Part shown: positions 50,972-58,748 of the stretch, piece by piece
How the letters are laid out: every line of letters begins with the position of its first letter
Position numbering within the stretch: the first letter of the stretch is position 1
Source: JAGVSR01 sp963825555
Lineage (GTDB): Bacteria; Pseudomonadota; Alphaproteobacteria; Rhizobiales; Hyphomicrobiaceae
Assembly (NCBI GenBank): GCA_963825555.1
Contig: CAWGTZ010000021.1
Coordinates: 1-64,000 of the forward strand
Direction: 5' to 3'
Length of the DNA stretch: 64,000 nucleotides
Program-made: the position numbers and the translations under genes
Notes under the pieces: model-generated
Database searches by the model: none
What the model was told of the DNA's origin: nothing
The model's input: the letters and a program-made list of their open reading frames with translations, nothing else

Positions 50972-53569
50972 CTACCGGGTCTTTAGGAATTGCTCCAGTA
51001 GCTGCTCTGTCTTGGAACGTTTGGGCGCGGGCGCTGCCTCACCATCTGCCGGTACAGCCTGCGATGGCTCAGACGTGCCCCCGCCTCCCAGAAGACCATC
51101 GAGGATCTCGTCGGCGTTCTTGCCTTTGAACTGCTTGCCGATCTCCTTGATCGTTTCCACGGCCTGGTTCGGGTCGCTGAGAATGCCTTTCAGATCGGGC
51201 GCGAACTTCGGCTTCTCCCACGGGCCCGTGATGCGCAGCGGCACCTCGATGCCGGCAAGAGCCATGTTCCCCCCCTGTCCGGTGGTGTCCGCGACAAGCT
51301 TGGGCTTGAGGGTGTAGTCCAGCGCGCGCTCGCCGAGCTTGACGGCGCCCTCGCCGGTCACCCGGATAAGCGGCCCTATAAGCTTCAAATCGGAGTTCCG
51401 CGCCACGCCCCTGTTGATAGCCCAGCTGGAAGAAAGCTGGCTGAAGTCGGTTTTTTCCGTCGGCGCACTCTTGAGGCCGCCGAGCTTCCCTTGTGCCGCA
51501 TTGCGCAGCATGCCGGGAATATTGATGCCCACGATCGCCCCGTCGGTGAAGGACAGATCTGCACTGCCGCCGAGCGAGTTTACGAGTGCGCGCTGGGTTT
51601 TCCCCTGGCCGGTGACGCCAAGAGCGATCTTGCCCTTGCCCGCCAACCAGTCGAGATCAGCGGCATCCTTGAGCATCGCAAGGCCGTCGACACCGTCGAC
51701 ATTGAGGTTTGTGACAATCTTGGGCAGCTTAGGGTCGGACGCATCGATGGCGACGAGGCCCTTGCCGCGTCCGCCATAGAACTGCACGTCTGTGAAGTCC
51801 GTCTTGAGCACGCGGTTTTGCAAGACCACTGAGATGACCGATTGGCCGACTTTGATCTCCCGATAAATGAGCCGGCCCACGTTGAGACGAGCATCCACAT
51901 CGACAAGGCCGAGAGGCGTGAAGTCGTAAGGCTCGTCGCTCCAGCCGCTGCGCTTCGTGTAGCCGCGAACCTGAGTACCCGGTGCAGTTTCAGGTCCGTT
52001 TTTGAGCAGATCCTCGATCGACTGCGGTGGGGCGGCACCCGGCGAAGAAGTGGGCGATGTCGACTTGGCAGGTTTCGGCGGGGCCGCAGCCTGGTGCTCC
52101 GTATCCAGGATTGCATTGAGGTCCAGTTCGGCAAACTTGAGGTTCGCCTTGACGATTGGCCGTGTGCCGCCCGTTGTGATCGCGATATCGCCGGAGCCCT
52201 TCGTCTTGTCGATTAACGCAGAGGCGCCGCTCAGTGTGTAGGTGTTGCTTGAGGCGCGCAGTTTACCTCTTACGCTAACGGGGGCTCCGCCTGCCGCTTC
52301 TGCCTCGCGTCCTGCGGCAAACGCGGCCAGGGAGGTAAGCGATGGGCTCTTGAGGTCGAGATCGCCCTCTGCGTCGAGTGAATCGCCGAATGCGATGGAA
52401 CCACTATAGTCGGCATCGAACGGTCGACCCGACACCTTGGCTACTAGCTTGGCAGGGGTCTTCTGCACGAGTTGGGCAATCGTCGTGATTTCGGCGTTTA
52501 CGTCGAGCGTCTCACCGCGCCAGCGCAGATTGCCCGAGAAATTCGCCGGACTGGATAAATCCGGGACTGCGAAGCGAAGGTTGATGCCGCTCACAGTCTC
52601 CAGGAGGGCCGCGCGCTGATCGACGTAGATCAGTGTCCCGCGCTCAATCCGCACGTCGCCGAGTGAAAGCTTGTCGAGCTTGATGGCCTGTGATCGGGGC
52701 GGCTGCGGAGCTTCGGCTCCGAGGGGCGGCGCGTCTGTCCGGGGGCTGCCGGGAGGGCTTGCGGCCTGGGCAAGCCGGATGGGCGTGCCGTCGCCTGCGG
52801 CCCACGCGGCAAAATCCCAGGTTCTTCGACCGCTCTCGTCGATCTGAAGGGAAAGAACGGGCTCATCGAGCAGAAGTCGCTCGACTGTCACCTCCCGATT
52901 GAGAAGAGGCAGCAGGCCGACACTGACAGTCAGGCTCTTTATGGTCAGGAGTGGTGGTGCCGTCATGCCCGGCGGGGCCGAAAGCGACACGTTCTGCATC
53001 GCCACACCCAGCGACGGGTAGAATGTGAAAGATGTGGGACCGGAGATGACGAGATCCCGACCGGTTTCAGATTTCACGCGTGCAACGAGTTGGTCCTTGA
53101 TGAGGTCGGAGGGGCCAGCAACGAACAGCAAGGCAGCGCCCGCAGCCGCCAGAACGACGACCACCACTGCCGCGATGGCGATGACTTTCAGGAACCCGCC
53201 GCCGCCTGACCGGTCCGGCGGACCGGGCGGATAGCCACCCGGGCGGCGCGGCGGTGGTGGACCGCCAGCTCTCGGACCACCTGGCCTGGGGGGAAACCCG
53301 CCGGGGGGCGGCATCGGTCGCCCCGGAGGTGGCTGCTGTGCATGCGGAGGATAATGCGTTTGCGCGCCAGGAGGAGGCGTGTGACCCGGCTGCGGGCGTG
53401 GTGGCGCCGGCGGAGGAACCGCCCCCTGTCGAGCAGGTTGCTGCGGCGCCGGATGGGCTGCCGGGTAGGGCCGGGGCGGGCGCGCCTGTCCGCTGTATTC
53501 CTCGCTGGGGCGATAAGCGCCCAACTCCGGAGGAAAAGGGGGTGGGCCGGGCGGTCTTTTGGATGTCAT
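50972..53569 (-). CDS. AsmA family protein, 865 aa
   Basis: The N-terminal 145 residues are a Pro/Gly-rich cytoplasmic tail. A single membrane helix follows (about 147-170, LKVIAIAAVVVVVLAAAGAA). The rest is a large periplasmic AsmA-type region, with the family start SETGRDLVISGPTSF and a C-terminal AsmA_2-like segment (GVARNSDLKLIGPLIRVTGEG, which I read as GVARNSDLKLIGPL then IRVTGEG). AsmA-like proteins form lipid-transfer bridges to the outer membrane. Its unusually long Pro-rich tail is odd for the family. No partner gene is adjacent. Confidence 0.85.
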   Translation of the reverse strand: MTSKRPPGPPPFPPELGAYRPSEEYSGQARPPRPYPAAHPAPQQPARQGAVPPPAPPRPQPGHTPPPGAQTHYPPHAQQPPPGRPMPPPGGFPPRPGGPRAGGPPPPRRPGGYPPGPPDRSGGGGFLKVIAIAAVVVVVLAAAGAALLFVAGPSDLIKDQLVARVKSETGRDLVISGPTSFTFYPSLGVAMQNVSLSAPPGMTAPPLLTIKSLTVSVGLLPLLNREVTVERLLLDEPVLSLQIDESGRRTWDFAAWAAGDGTPIRLAQAASPPGSPRTDAPPLGAEAPQPPRSQAIKLDKLSLGDVRIERGTLIYVDQRAALLETVSGINLRFAVPDLSSPANFSGNLRWRGETLDVNAEITTIAQLVQKTPAKLVAKVSGRPFDADYSGSIAFGDSLDAEGDLDLKSPSLTSLAAFAAGREAEAAGGAPVSVRGKLRASSNTYTLSGASALIDKTKGSGDIAITTGGTRPIVKANLKFAELDLNAILDTEHQAAAPPKPAKSTSPTSSPGAAPPQSIEDLLKNGPETAPGTQVRGYTKRSGWSDEPYDFTPLGLVDVDARLNVGRLIYREIKVGQSVISVVLQNRVLKTDFTDVQFYGGRGKGLVAIDASDPKLPKIVTNLNVDGVDGLAMLKDAADLDWLAGKGKIALGVTGQGKTQRALVNSLGGSADLSFTDGAIVGINIPGMLRNAAQGKLGGLKSAPTEKTDFSQLSSSWAINRGVARNSDLKLIGPLIRVTGEGAVKLGERALDYTLKPKLVADTTGQGGNMALAGIEVPLRITGPWEKPKFAPDLKGILSDPNQAVETIKEIGKQFKGKNADEILDGLLGGGGTSEPSQAVPADGEAAPAPKRSKTEQLLEQFLKTR

Positions 53570-53959
53570 GAGGCGGCCTCGATCGACGCGCTCGCCCTGC
53601 GGCGCAACGCGACGCTCAACGAGAGAAAGCTGGGCAAAATCTTATTGTTGGTCACGTGTATTGAACCGGGCAAGGGGTGTCGGTTCTGCGAACATTAGTT
53701 TTTCCACGGATTAGAGCCTAACCCCCGCTGCGGGCGAGACTATGTCAGCTGGCCGCCGCCGTACACGGCCGCCTCGCGAAAAGCGCTGCGCGGGCTCAAA
53801 CACAAATCGCTGCGACATGCAACTAGAAGGGGAATCAGGAAGCAGGGCAACCGTTTGAGAATTACCCTCGCAACGTCAGGCTGATGCCTTATCGAATTTG
53901 GCATATTCCAGCCATGAATAGGCCGCGCTTTCGGCGTTCGAATCGTGCATTTTCAACTT
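53570..53959. other. Gene-free region between asmA-like and nuclease genes
   Basis: Divergent promoters should lie here. I see no gene and no strong motif. Confidence 0.5.
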
Positions 53960-54676
53960 ATGAGTGTGCTCGAACTTCGTCCCCCCTCTCGCCGGCTGGT
54001 GGCGTTTGCGCTTGCCGGCGTCCTGTTCTTCTCTCCTCTCATCGCCGGCGCTGGAATGTTGCGGCCCGGGCCAGTCGAGATTGTCGGCCAGGCCCGCGTG
54101 GTCGACGGCGATACGCTCGAGATCGACGGGCATCGCATCCGACTGGAGGGTATCGACGCGCCAGAGACCGCACAGACCTGCGGTCGTCGGTGGTTTGGCA
54201 CGTGGTCGTGTGGGAAGTCGGCGGCCAAGGCTCTGTCGGACCTCGTTGCGGGGCGTCGGATCACCTGCCGGTCCATGGGTCGTGACAAATACGGCCGCAT
54301 CCTTGGCGTCTGCTCAGTTGGCGAGAGCGACATCAATGCTGAAATGGTTCGCCGGGGCTATGCGTGGGCCTTCGTCAAATATTCCCGCTCTTATGTCGCC
54401 GAGGAAGCCGAGGCTCGCGAAGCGCGGGCTGGCATCTGGCAGGGCGATGCGGAGCCCGCCTGGATTTTCCGGGCGAACCGCTGGCAGTCAGCCGGGACGG
54501 ACGCTCCGGACGGCTGCGCGATCAAGGGTAACGTGAGCGGGAATGGCCGCATTTACCATATGCCGTGGAGTCCCTGGTACGGTCGAGTGAAGGTTGATCT
54601 GGACCGTGGAGAGCGCTGGTTCTGCAGCGAGGATGAGGCCCGTCAGGCAGGCTGGCGTCCGGCTGTCGCCGGCTGA
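53960..54676 (+). CDS. Secreted thermonuclease-family (SNase) protein
   Basis: An N-terminal signal or anchor helix (about 15-33) precedes an SNase-like domain: VVDGDTLEIDGHRIRLEGID carries the conserved Asp and first Arg, APETAQTC the Glu, and DKYGRILG the second Arg of the active site. The C-terminal part (IYHMPWSPWYGRVKVD, ERWFCSEDEARQAGWRPA) is an Excalibur-like motif seen after many SNase domains. The ATG at 53960 is preferred to 53945. The enzyme would cut nucleic acid in the periplasm. The SoxYZ-like gene follows in the same direction. Confidence 0.85.
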   Translation: MSVLELRPPSRRLVAFALAGVLFFSPLIAGAGMLRPGPVEIVGQARVVDGDTLEIDGHRIRLEGIDAPETAQTCGRRWFGTWSCGKSAAKALSDLVAGRRITCRSMGRDKYGRILGVCSVGESDINAEMVRRGYAWAFVKYSRSYVAEEAEAREARAGIWQGDAEPAWIFRANRWQSAGTDAPDGCAIKGNVSGNGRIYHMPWSPWYGRVKVDLDRGERWFCSEDEARQAGWRPAVAG

Positions 54677-54760
54677 TTGGGCCTCAGTCGTTGACATTCC
54701 CAGGGCGGCGGGAGATTCTTGCGCGACTCTGCCCATTCAATTTCTCGACGAGAGGTCGCA

Positions 54761-55573
54761 ATGCTCAAAGGCGCTCGTTTGGCCGCCATAGCGGTCACAG
54801 TGCTTACGGCCGGAATTGGCGCCGAAGCTGCACACGCTGGGCCAACCTGGGACGGCATAAAGTCCGAGGTCTATGGTTCGCGCGCGATCCTTGAGGGTCA
54901 TTCGGTCATCAAACTTCAGGCGCCGTATCGTCCGGACGACGTGATGTCGGTTCCGATCGCAGCGGACGTTCATTTGCCCAAGGGGCAGCAGATCAAGTCG
55001 GTTTCCTTTATCGTTGACGAGAACCCATCCCCCGTTGCGGCGGTGTTTACGCTCGGGGATGGGCGGGATCACGCATGGCTGTCAACAAACATCCGGCTCA
55101 ATCAGCAGTCAGACGTGCGCGTGGTCGTGGAAAGCACCTCGGGCGAACTCTTTATGGTCGAGCAACTGGTCAAGTTCGCAGGCGGACAGGCCTCTTGTTC
55201 TGCGCCGCCGCAGGGCTCGCCGGAAGAGATTGCAGCCAACATGGGCAAGATGGATCTGGCCCTGTTGGGCCCCCGTGCCACGTCCTCCAAGGCCGTCCAG
55301 CGCGCCCGATACGAACTCAACCATCCCAATCACACCGGCATGGTTCTCGACCAGATCACGCTTTTCTACATCCCGCTGCTCATGGTGGAGCATATCGAGG
55401 TCAAGCAGGGTGATGACACCGTGCTGACGATGGCCGGCAGCATTACTCTCAATCAGAACCCGAAGTTCGAGTTCGACTATGTAACCAACGGCGCTTCGGA
55501 ATTGACGATCACCGCACGCGACACGGGCGGCGCTACGTGGCAGAAATCCTTCCCGATCGGTCCAGGGAGCTGA
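54761..55573 (+). CDS. Quinoprotein dehydrogenase-associated SoxYZ-like carrier
   Basis: A signal peptide (about 1-27, cleavage near AHA) leads into a SoxY-like domain (GSRAILEGHSVIKLQAPYRP, then VPIAADVHL) fused to a SoxZ-like domain (RARYELNHPNHTGM, ending FDYVTNGASELTITARDTGG). The fused form is known as a companion of PQQ-dependent alcohol dehydrogenases such as XoxF, and differs from true thiosulfate SoxY and SoxZ. Its job there is not settled. The ATG at 54761 begins the signal peptide. The link to the pqqA array 6 kb away is suggestive only. Confidence 0.85.
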   Translation: MLKGARLAAIAVTVLTAGIGAEAAHAGPTWDGIKSEVYGSRAILEGHSVIKLQAPYRPDDVMSVPIAADVHLPKGQQIKSVSFIVDENPSPVAAVFTLGDGRDHAWLSTNIRLNQQSDVRVVVESTSGELFMVEQLVKFAGGQASCSAPPQGSPEEIAANMGKMDLALLGPRATSSKAVQRARYELNHPNHTGMVLDQITLFYIPLLMVEHIEVKQGDDTVLTMAGSITLNQNPKFEFDYVTNGASELTITARDTGGATWQKSFPIGPGS

Positions 55574-55618
55574 CCTCGGCAACGCCCCCTTCGCGCTTTG
55601 CAGGTCTTCAAAAAAGCG

Positions 55619-55653
55619 AAACCGGCAGATTGCATGATGCAATCTGCCGGTTT
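55619..55653. terminator. Terminator after the SoxYZ-like gene
   Basis: A perfect 16-bp stem (55619-55634 with 55638-55653) with a 3-base loop starts with AAA and ends with TTT, so it can work in both directions for the convergent genes. Confidence 0.8.
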
Positions 55654-55697
55654 GTTCGTTCCAGAGCCGCCATGCAGCGGCTCGTGTTCGCGATGTT

Positions 55698-55895
55698 TCA
55701 GGCAGCCTCCGCCTCGCTCAACTCCGTGAGCTTGGCGTGGACCTCCTCGATCTCGACAATATATTCCGACCACTCCTCACGGTCTTCAGCCGTCTGGTTG
55801 GGGTCGGCCACGGACTCCTTGAGGTCCGCGAGCGCTATTCCGAGCGCATAAATGATGGTCTCGATCTCGGACTCGTCCAAATCGGTCATGGGCAT
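55698..55895 (-). CDS. Small acidic hypothetical protein, 65 aa
   Basis: This helical, acidic protein (MPMTDLDESEIETIIYALGI at the start, ending EAEAA) has no signal peptide or membrane helix. A GGAGA site stands 7 bases before the ATG at 55895. The frame is open to 55958, but that start has no ribosome binding site. I do not recognise the family. It is a single-gene unit next to tRNA-Arg. Confidence 0.65.
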   Translation of the reverse strand: MPMTDLDESEIETIIYALGIALADLKESVADPNQTAEDREEWSEYIVEIEEVHAKLTELSEAEAA

Positions 55896-56049
55896 CGAAC
55901 GGTCTCCACATAAGTTGGGAGCAAGGCTCACCCTGCCGCCATCGGGGCGGATAGGCATCCATGCGACAACCAGTCATAAGTGACTCGCGGCCATTACCGA
56001 ACGGGTCACGACATTAAATTTTCGATGAATCGTAGAAGGTGGAGACAAG

Positions 56050-56126
56050 TGGCGCACCCGGCAGGATTCGAACCTGCGACCTTTGGATTCGGAATCCAAC
56101 ACTCTATCCAGCTGAGCTACGGGTGC
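56050..56126 (-). tRNA. tRNA-Arg(CCG)
   Basis: The minus strand folds as a 77-nt tRNA. The acceptor GCACCCG (5' end at 56126) pairs with CGGGTGC. The D-arm contains AGCTCAGCTGGATAGAG, the anticodon arm is TTGGA-TTCCGAA-TCCAA with anticodon CCG, and the T-arm contains GGTTCGAATCC. CCA is encoded at the 3' end (56050-56052). Confidence 0.95.
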
Positions 56127-56358
56127 TTCGGCGCCCTTACGGCGCAAGGCCCGACTAGATAACCCATTCGCTGTCCGGCCGCAAATGGCCTTGGACGGCG
56201 CCCGCGGGGCTGCCGGCAGGGCTCGTGGCCGGTCCCGGCCTCGGGTTCTCCGTTCGGCTCCTGTGGGTTAGCTTGAAGGGCGGACCGCTGGCCCGGATCG
56301 CCAGCGCGTCGGCGGTACCGCAATCCGCGCCCCCTGCTTCTGCAACCGGAGAGCTTCC

Positions 56359-56838
56359 ATGCCTGACATGCGTCCGCCGCGACCTGGCGAACTTTCCATT
56401 GAACTTCCGGACACCTTCGATGCGTCCCTCTACTTCATCGGTCGCATTCGCACGCCGTGGAAGACAACCGGGGAGTGCCCCAAGAACAGTGCCGCCCGCC
56501 GTGATGTGGAGGCGACCATCGAACTCGATCCCAGATACGCGCTGGGCCTGGAAGGCCTCTCGCTGATGTCGCATTTGTTCGTGCTCTATTGGCTCGATCG
56601 CTCGGCGCGCAATCTTATTGTGCAGGCGCCAAGCCATGCCCCAGAGCCCCGCGGCGTCTTCGCGTTGCGTTCGCCGGTGCGACCGAACCCGATCGGCCTT
56701 TCCGTGGCAGACCTCGTCGCGGTCGAGGGTACTCGTATCCGGATCCGCAATATCGATTGCATCGATAAAACGCCGCTCATCGACATCAAGCCGTACTTTG
56801 CCTCGACCGACAGTTTCCCGGAGGCGCGCCGCCCGTGA
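56359..56838 (+). CDS. trmO: TrmO-type tRNA methyltransferase (TsaA fold), 159 aa
   Basis: This enzyme N6-methylates the threonylcarbamoyl group on A37 of some tRNAs. The family beta-barrel is clear: FIGRIRTPWKTTGECPKN at the start, LEGLSLMSHLFVLYWLDR, GVFALRSPVRPNPIGLS (the AdoMet-binding segment) and IDIKPYFASTD at the end. At 159 residues it lacks the C-terminal extension of E. coli TrmO, like many alphaproteobacterial forms. It stands next to a tRNA gene and is convergent with the AraC-type regulator. Confidence 0.85.
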   Translation: MPDMRPPRPGELSIELPDTFDASLYFIGRIRTPWKTTGECPKNSAARRDVEATIELDPRYALGLEGLSLMSHLFVLYWLDRSARNLIVQAPSHAPEPRGVFALRSPVRPNPIGLSVADLVAVEGTRIRIRNIDCIDKTPLIDIKPYFASTDSFPEARRP

Positions 56839-56854
56839 CGTCCGCGCTCACGCT

Positions 56855-57895
56855 CTACTGAAGAGAGGCCCGCTCGCCCTCGCGCAACTGGTGGCGCAGG
56901 GCGCTGGGCGGCATCTTGAACCATCTGAGTGAGGCGCGCGTGAAGGCCGATAACTCGGAGAAGCCGAGCAGCAGGGCAATTTCGGTCAACGTGAGATCCG
57001 TGTCGCGCAGATAACCTTCGGCAAGCTGCTGCTTGGTGACCTGCAGAATGGCTTCAAAGCTAGTCCCGTCGGTCGCGAGACGCGACTGCAATGTGCGGGG
57101 AGAAATGTCGAGGAGGGCTGCGATCGTATCCAGGGAGACGTCGCTCATTCCAAGCCGGGTCATGATAGCCCGCCGAACCTTCATGGCCGTGGGCGTTTCG
57201 GTCACGCGCTCCCTCAGAAGGCGGTCGCCGAGTTCCTTGATGAGTTCGAAGAGCCGTGGATCCGCATGTTGGTTCCGGCGCCCGAGCGTATCGACTGACA
57301 TGACGATCCGGGTCATGGGACGATCGAAGACGACCGGCGCCCCGATGAGGCGTTTTAGAACTCCCTTGCACGGGAGTTCCGCACAGGGGAACTCGACATG
57401 GTGCGGATTCCAGTTGCCTTCTGCAACGGCGCGCAGGCGCGAGATCGTAGCGCCCGCTGCGAAAAGGATATACTGCGTCGCCCGGCTTTGAAGAGACGGC
57501 GACAGCCGCCAGGAAAGTGACGCTTCCCCATCGGAGAACTCGAGTTCGATCGCGACGGGATGAATAACCAGCGAGAGATATCGAATGGTCACGCGCAGCG
57601 CGTCTTCTACAGTCGCCGCATTCATTAGGAGATAGCCGTAAGCGCCGGTCGCGCTTGCGGGAAACTCTTCCGCCCACTCCGCACCGAAGCAGGGCGACTT
57701 CGTCAGCCCCGCCGCTGCATCAAAGATCGCAATGACCTGATTGAGCGGGACCTCTTTGTGGTCGGCGGGATCGACATCTTCAAAGGTTAACCCTGCCGCA
57801 CTCAATACATCGTCATAGTTGACGCCTCGGGACGCGAGAAACGCACCAATTCCGGCGAGTACGCCCGATGTCACAAACGGGCCAAAATCGGCCAT
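56855..57895 (-). CDS. AraC family transcriptional regulator, 346 aa
   Basis: An N-terminal ligand-binding domain of the arabinose-binding-like/OruR type (about 15-200, with YGYLLMNAATVEDALRVTIRY) is followed by an AraC helix-turn-helix pair (about 240-340): DVSLDTIAALLDISPRTLQS and LTEIALLLGFSELSAFTRAS. The second helix region is the best-conserved. Its target is not evident; it is divergent from the MarR gene, which could be under shared control. Confidence 0.88.
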   Translation of the reverse strand: MADFGPFVTSGVLAGIGAFLASRGVNYDDVLSAAGLTFEDVDPADHKEVPLNQVIAIFDAAAGLTKSPCFGAEWAEEFPASATGAYGYLLMNAATVEDALRVTIRYLSLVIHPVAIELEFSDGEASLSWRLSPSLQSRATQYILFAAGATISRLRAVAEGNWNPHHVEFPCAELPCKGVLKRLIGAPVVFDRPMTRIVMSVDTLGRRNQHADPRLFELIKELGDRLLRERVTETPTAMKVRRAIMTRLGMSDVSLDTIAALLDISPRTLQSRLATDGTSFEAILQVTKQQLAEGYLRDTDLTLTEIALLLGFSELSAFTRASLRWFKMPPSALRHQLREGERASLQ

Positions 57896-58110
57896 ATCAC
57901 ACCATTGTATCGATCATACTGCCAAAAGATCTTCAGAAAACTCATGGATTTATGAGGCATTTCTGAACTTCCGGTCAAATCCCTTCATCGCCGGTCAAGC
58001 AAGAATTTCGAGACGCGGCTAGACATAGCCCAACGCCGTGTGCGTGACGAGCAGCTGTGCGTACACCGGCCGGCCCCCACTTCAAGAAAAATTTTTTCGA
58101 GGAAAACGTC

Positions 58111-58572
58111 ATGATGAACGCTCCGATAAAACTCGTTTCAAATAGTGCCACGCATCTTCTGCACCGCGCCGGGCAGCAGGCGGAAGACCTGTTCGCCCGT
58201 TCTATTGGAGAGCTGGGAATTACCGCCAGGCAATTCGTGGTGCTCTCGGTGGTCGACGGTCTCGACGATCCAAGCCAGACCTCGCTGTGCGAAATATCCG
58301 GAATCGATCGTTCGACGCTAGCCGACATCGTGCGCCGGCTTGTGACGCGGGGGCTGTTGTCGCGCCGGCGTACACGGCAGGATGCTCGGATGTATGCCGT
58401 CAGGATCACCCCGGAAGGCAAGGAGATCCTCGAGAAGGCACTTCCGATCGCCGAGCAGGTCGATGCGACGCTCCTGGGTGGGTTGACCCCTGAACAGCGT
58501 GAGCAGTTCGCCGCCTTATTGCAGAAGATCGTGTCGCGCACCACGGCGGCGACAAGCCCGTCCAACGCGTAA
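58111..58572 (+). CDS. MarR family transcriptional regulator, 153 aa
   Basis: This winged-helix dimer-type regulator has the recognition region TSLCEISGIDRSTLADIVRR and the wing LLSRRRTRQDARMYAVRITP. Its 153 residues are normal. The ATG at 58111 is preceded by GAGGAAAAC; upstream open frame is unlikely to be translated. No obvious target gene lies beside it. A long hairpin terminator follows before polA. Confidence 0.88.
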   Translation: MMNAPIKLVSNSATHLLHRAGQQAEDLFARSIGELGITARQFVVLSVVDGLDDPSQTSLCEISGIDRSTLADIVRRLVTRGLLSRRRTRQDARMYAVRITPEGKEILEKALPIAEQVDATLLGGLTPEQREQFAALLQKIVSRTTAATSPSNA

Positions 58573-58579
58573 GGCAAAT

Positions 58580-58628
58580 ATGGGGGCGGCGCCTCGAGGT
58601 CGAGGGACCTTTAGGGCGCCGCCCCCAT
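58580..58628 (+). terminator. Long hairpin terminator after the MarR gene
   Basis: A 14-bp stem (58580-58593 with 58615-58628) encloses a 21-base loop that can form a small inner hairpin (AGGTC/GACCT). No T-run follows. Confidence 0.6.
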
Positions 58629-58748
58629 GACGTTTCTCTTCGCCCAGCAATCCACCTCCGGGCAGGGGGTAGTCAGTGGCGCGGCCTCACCTTTCAAGTC
58701 TGAGAGGGGGCTGGCCTTCCAGGACAATCGGCCTATAGTCCGGCCCGC

